64,000 nucleotides of DNA from Halopelagius inordinatus (GTDB taxonomy: Archaea; Halobacteriota; Halobacteria; Halobacteriales; Haloferacaceae), in the NCBI RefSeq assembly GCF_900113245.1, contig NZ_FOOQ01000001.1:434001-498000 (forward strand). Direction: 5' to 3'. Of the stretch, positions 63,546 through 64,000 are shown in pieces. Positions within the stretch are counted from its first letter, which is position 1. Each line of letters opens with the position of its first letter. Made by a program: the position numbers and the translations under genes. The notes beneath the pieces are model-generated. The model did no database searches. It was not told the DNA's origin and worked only from the letters and a program-made list of their open reading frames with translations.

Positions 63546-64000
63546 ATGGCGACTCGCCTTCCCGACTCCGAGTTCGAGACGCGTCTCGCGTTGGTCCGGG
63601 GCCGACTCGCGGACACGGACGCCGACGCGGGCGTGTGGTTCGACGCGACGAGCATCGAGTATCTGACCGGCTTTCACCACGTCCAGACGGAACGACCGGT
63701 CGTCCTCGCGGTGACCGAAGACCGCGTCGAGATCACCGTCCCCCGCCTCGAAGTCGACCGGGTGTCGGAGACGCCGACGATAGACGCGGTGCACCGCTAC
63801 TTCGACTACCCCGGCGGGAACCCCACCGAGACGGCGGCGGAGATGCTCCGCGAACTCGGCGCGGGACGCGTCGCCGCCGACGCGGACGGCGCGCCGGGCG
63901 TCATGGGCTTTCAGGGGCCGTCGCTGTCCGACTTTCTCGACGTAGAGACGCAACACTGGGTCGGTCGGATGCGGTGGGAGAAATCGGACGCCGAGATAGA
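63546..64000 (+). CDS. M24 family (Xaa-Pro) peptidase, N-terminal part
   Basis: The reading frame is open from ATG 63546 to the window edge, about 151 codons. It shows the creatinase-type N-terminal domain: VWFDATSIEYLTGFHHVQTERP, VLAVTEDRVEITVPRLEVDRV, and the linker WVGRMRWEKSDAEI before the metal-binding pita-bread domain, which lies outside the window. It is likely aminopeptidase P or prolidase. Confidence 0.87.
   Translation, partial: MATRLPDSEFETRLALVRGRLADTDADAGVWFDATSIEYLTGFHHVQTERPVVLAVTEDRVEITVPRLEVDRVSETPTIDAVHRYFDYPGGNPTETAAEMLRELGAGRVAADADGAPGVMGFQGPSLSDFLDVETQHWVGRMRWEKSDAEI

Noticed and set aside
1-64000. CRISPR arrays, rRNA genes, intact insertion sequences
   Set aside because: I saw no regularly spaced repeats with unique spacers, no rRNA-like conserved blocks and no complete transposase frame.

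Overview
This is a GC-rich, densely coding stretch of a haloarchaeal chromosome, probably from a Haloferax/Halogeometricum-like member of the Haloferacales. The proteins are strongly acidic. Starts are often leaderless or have very short leaders, with TATA elements about 25-30 nt upstream. Tat lipoproteins, HTH_10 (Bat-type) regulators and a PGF-CTERM protein are present. The core genes are archaeal: doublet histone, RPA, class I CCA enzyme, L15e, Rio2, NcsA, UbaA, and cdrL-cdrS-ftsZ2.

Layout. 1-2.1 kb: DUF309 fragment, small zinc finger, two identical tRNA-Arg(GCG) genes among 87-bp repeats carrying the tRNA 3' end, and a lipoprotein. 2.3-7.1 kb: chromatin and nucleic-acid genes (four-OB RPA, doublet histone, histone-deacetylase homologue, CCA enzyme, tRNA-Asn, tRNA with CAU anticodon). 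7.1-15.4 kb: an integrated island in the CAU tRNA, bounded by copies of the tRNA 3' end. It holds a tyrosine recombinase, an AT-rich HEPN-motif gene, a quinol-type NO reductase with an extra ~340-residue N-terminal region, decayed gene pieces (a second integrase tail and a DUF7509-like fragment), a vWA protein and a small membrane protein.

15.4-27.8 kb: membrane proteins, a likely metal-related nikR/membrane protein/lipoprotein run, a DUF7344-type regulator, a 2-hydroxyacid dehydrogenase, NhaC, a histidine kinase, a flavin disulfide oxidoreductase and KDG kinase. 27.8-33.3 kb: mutS-nudix-mutL operon with 4-nt overlaps. 34-41 kb: a ligand-binding lipoprotein overlapping its chemotaxis transducer (BasB/BasT-like), an FNT channel, a soluble transducer, and UbaA. 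41.8-50.7 kb: CPBP protease, L15e, permease remnant, HTH_10 regulator, truncated haemoglobin, MFS, a UbiA-lycopene-cyclase-domain fusion, Rio2, a lipoate ligase and a peroxiredoxin. 50.7-64 kb: endonuclease IV, a secreted EEP-fold protein, methyltransferase, NcsA, the cdrL/cdrS/ftsZ2 division locus with GTAAGACG operator-like repeats, tRNA-Tyr, redox enzymes and the start of an M24 peptidase.

Functional themes are DNA repair (MutS/MutL/Nfo), tRNA maturation and thiolation (CCA, UbaA, NcsA), chemotaxis, cell division, and nitrogen-oxide handling (qNOR, globin, FNT). I see no rRNA, CRISPR array or intact insertion sequence. All functional calls come from reading the sequence and recalling families; no search was run.
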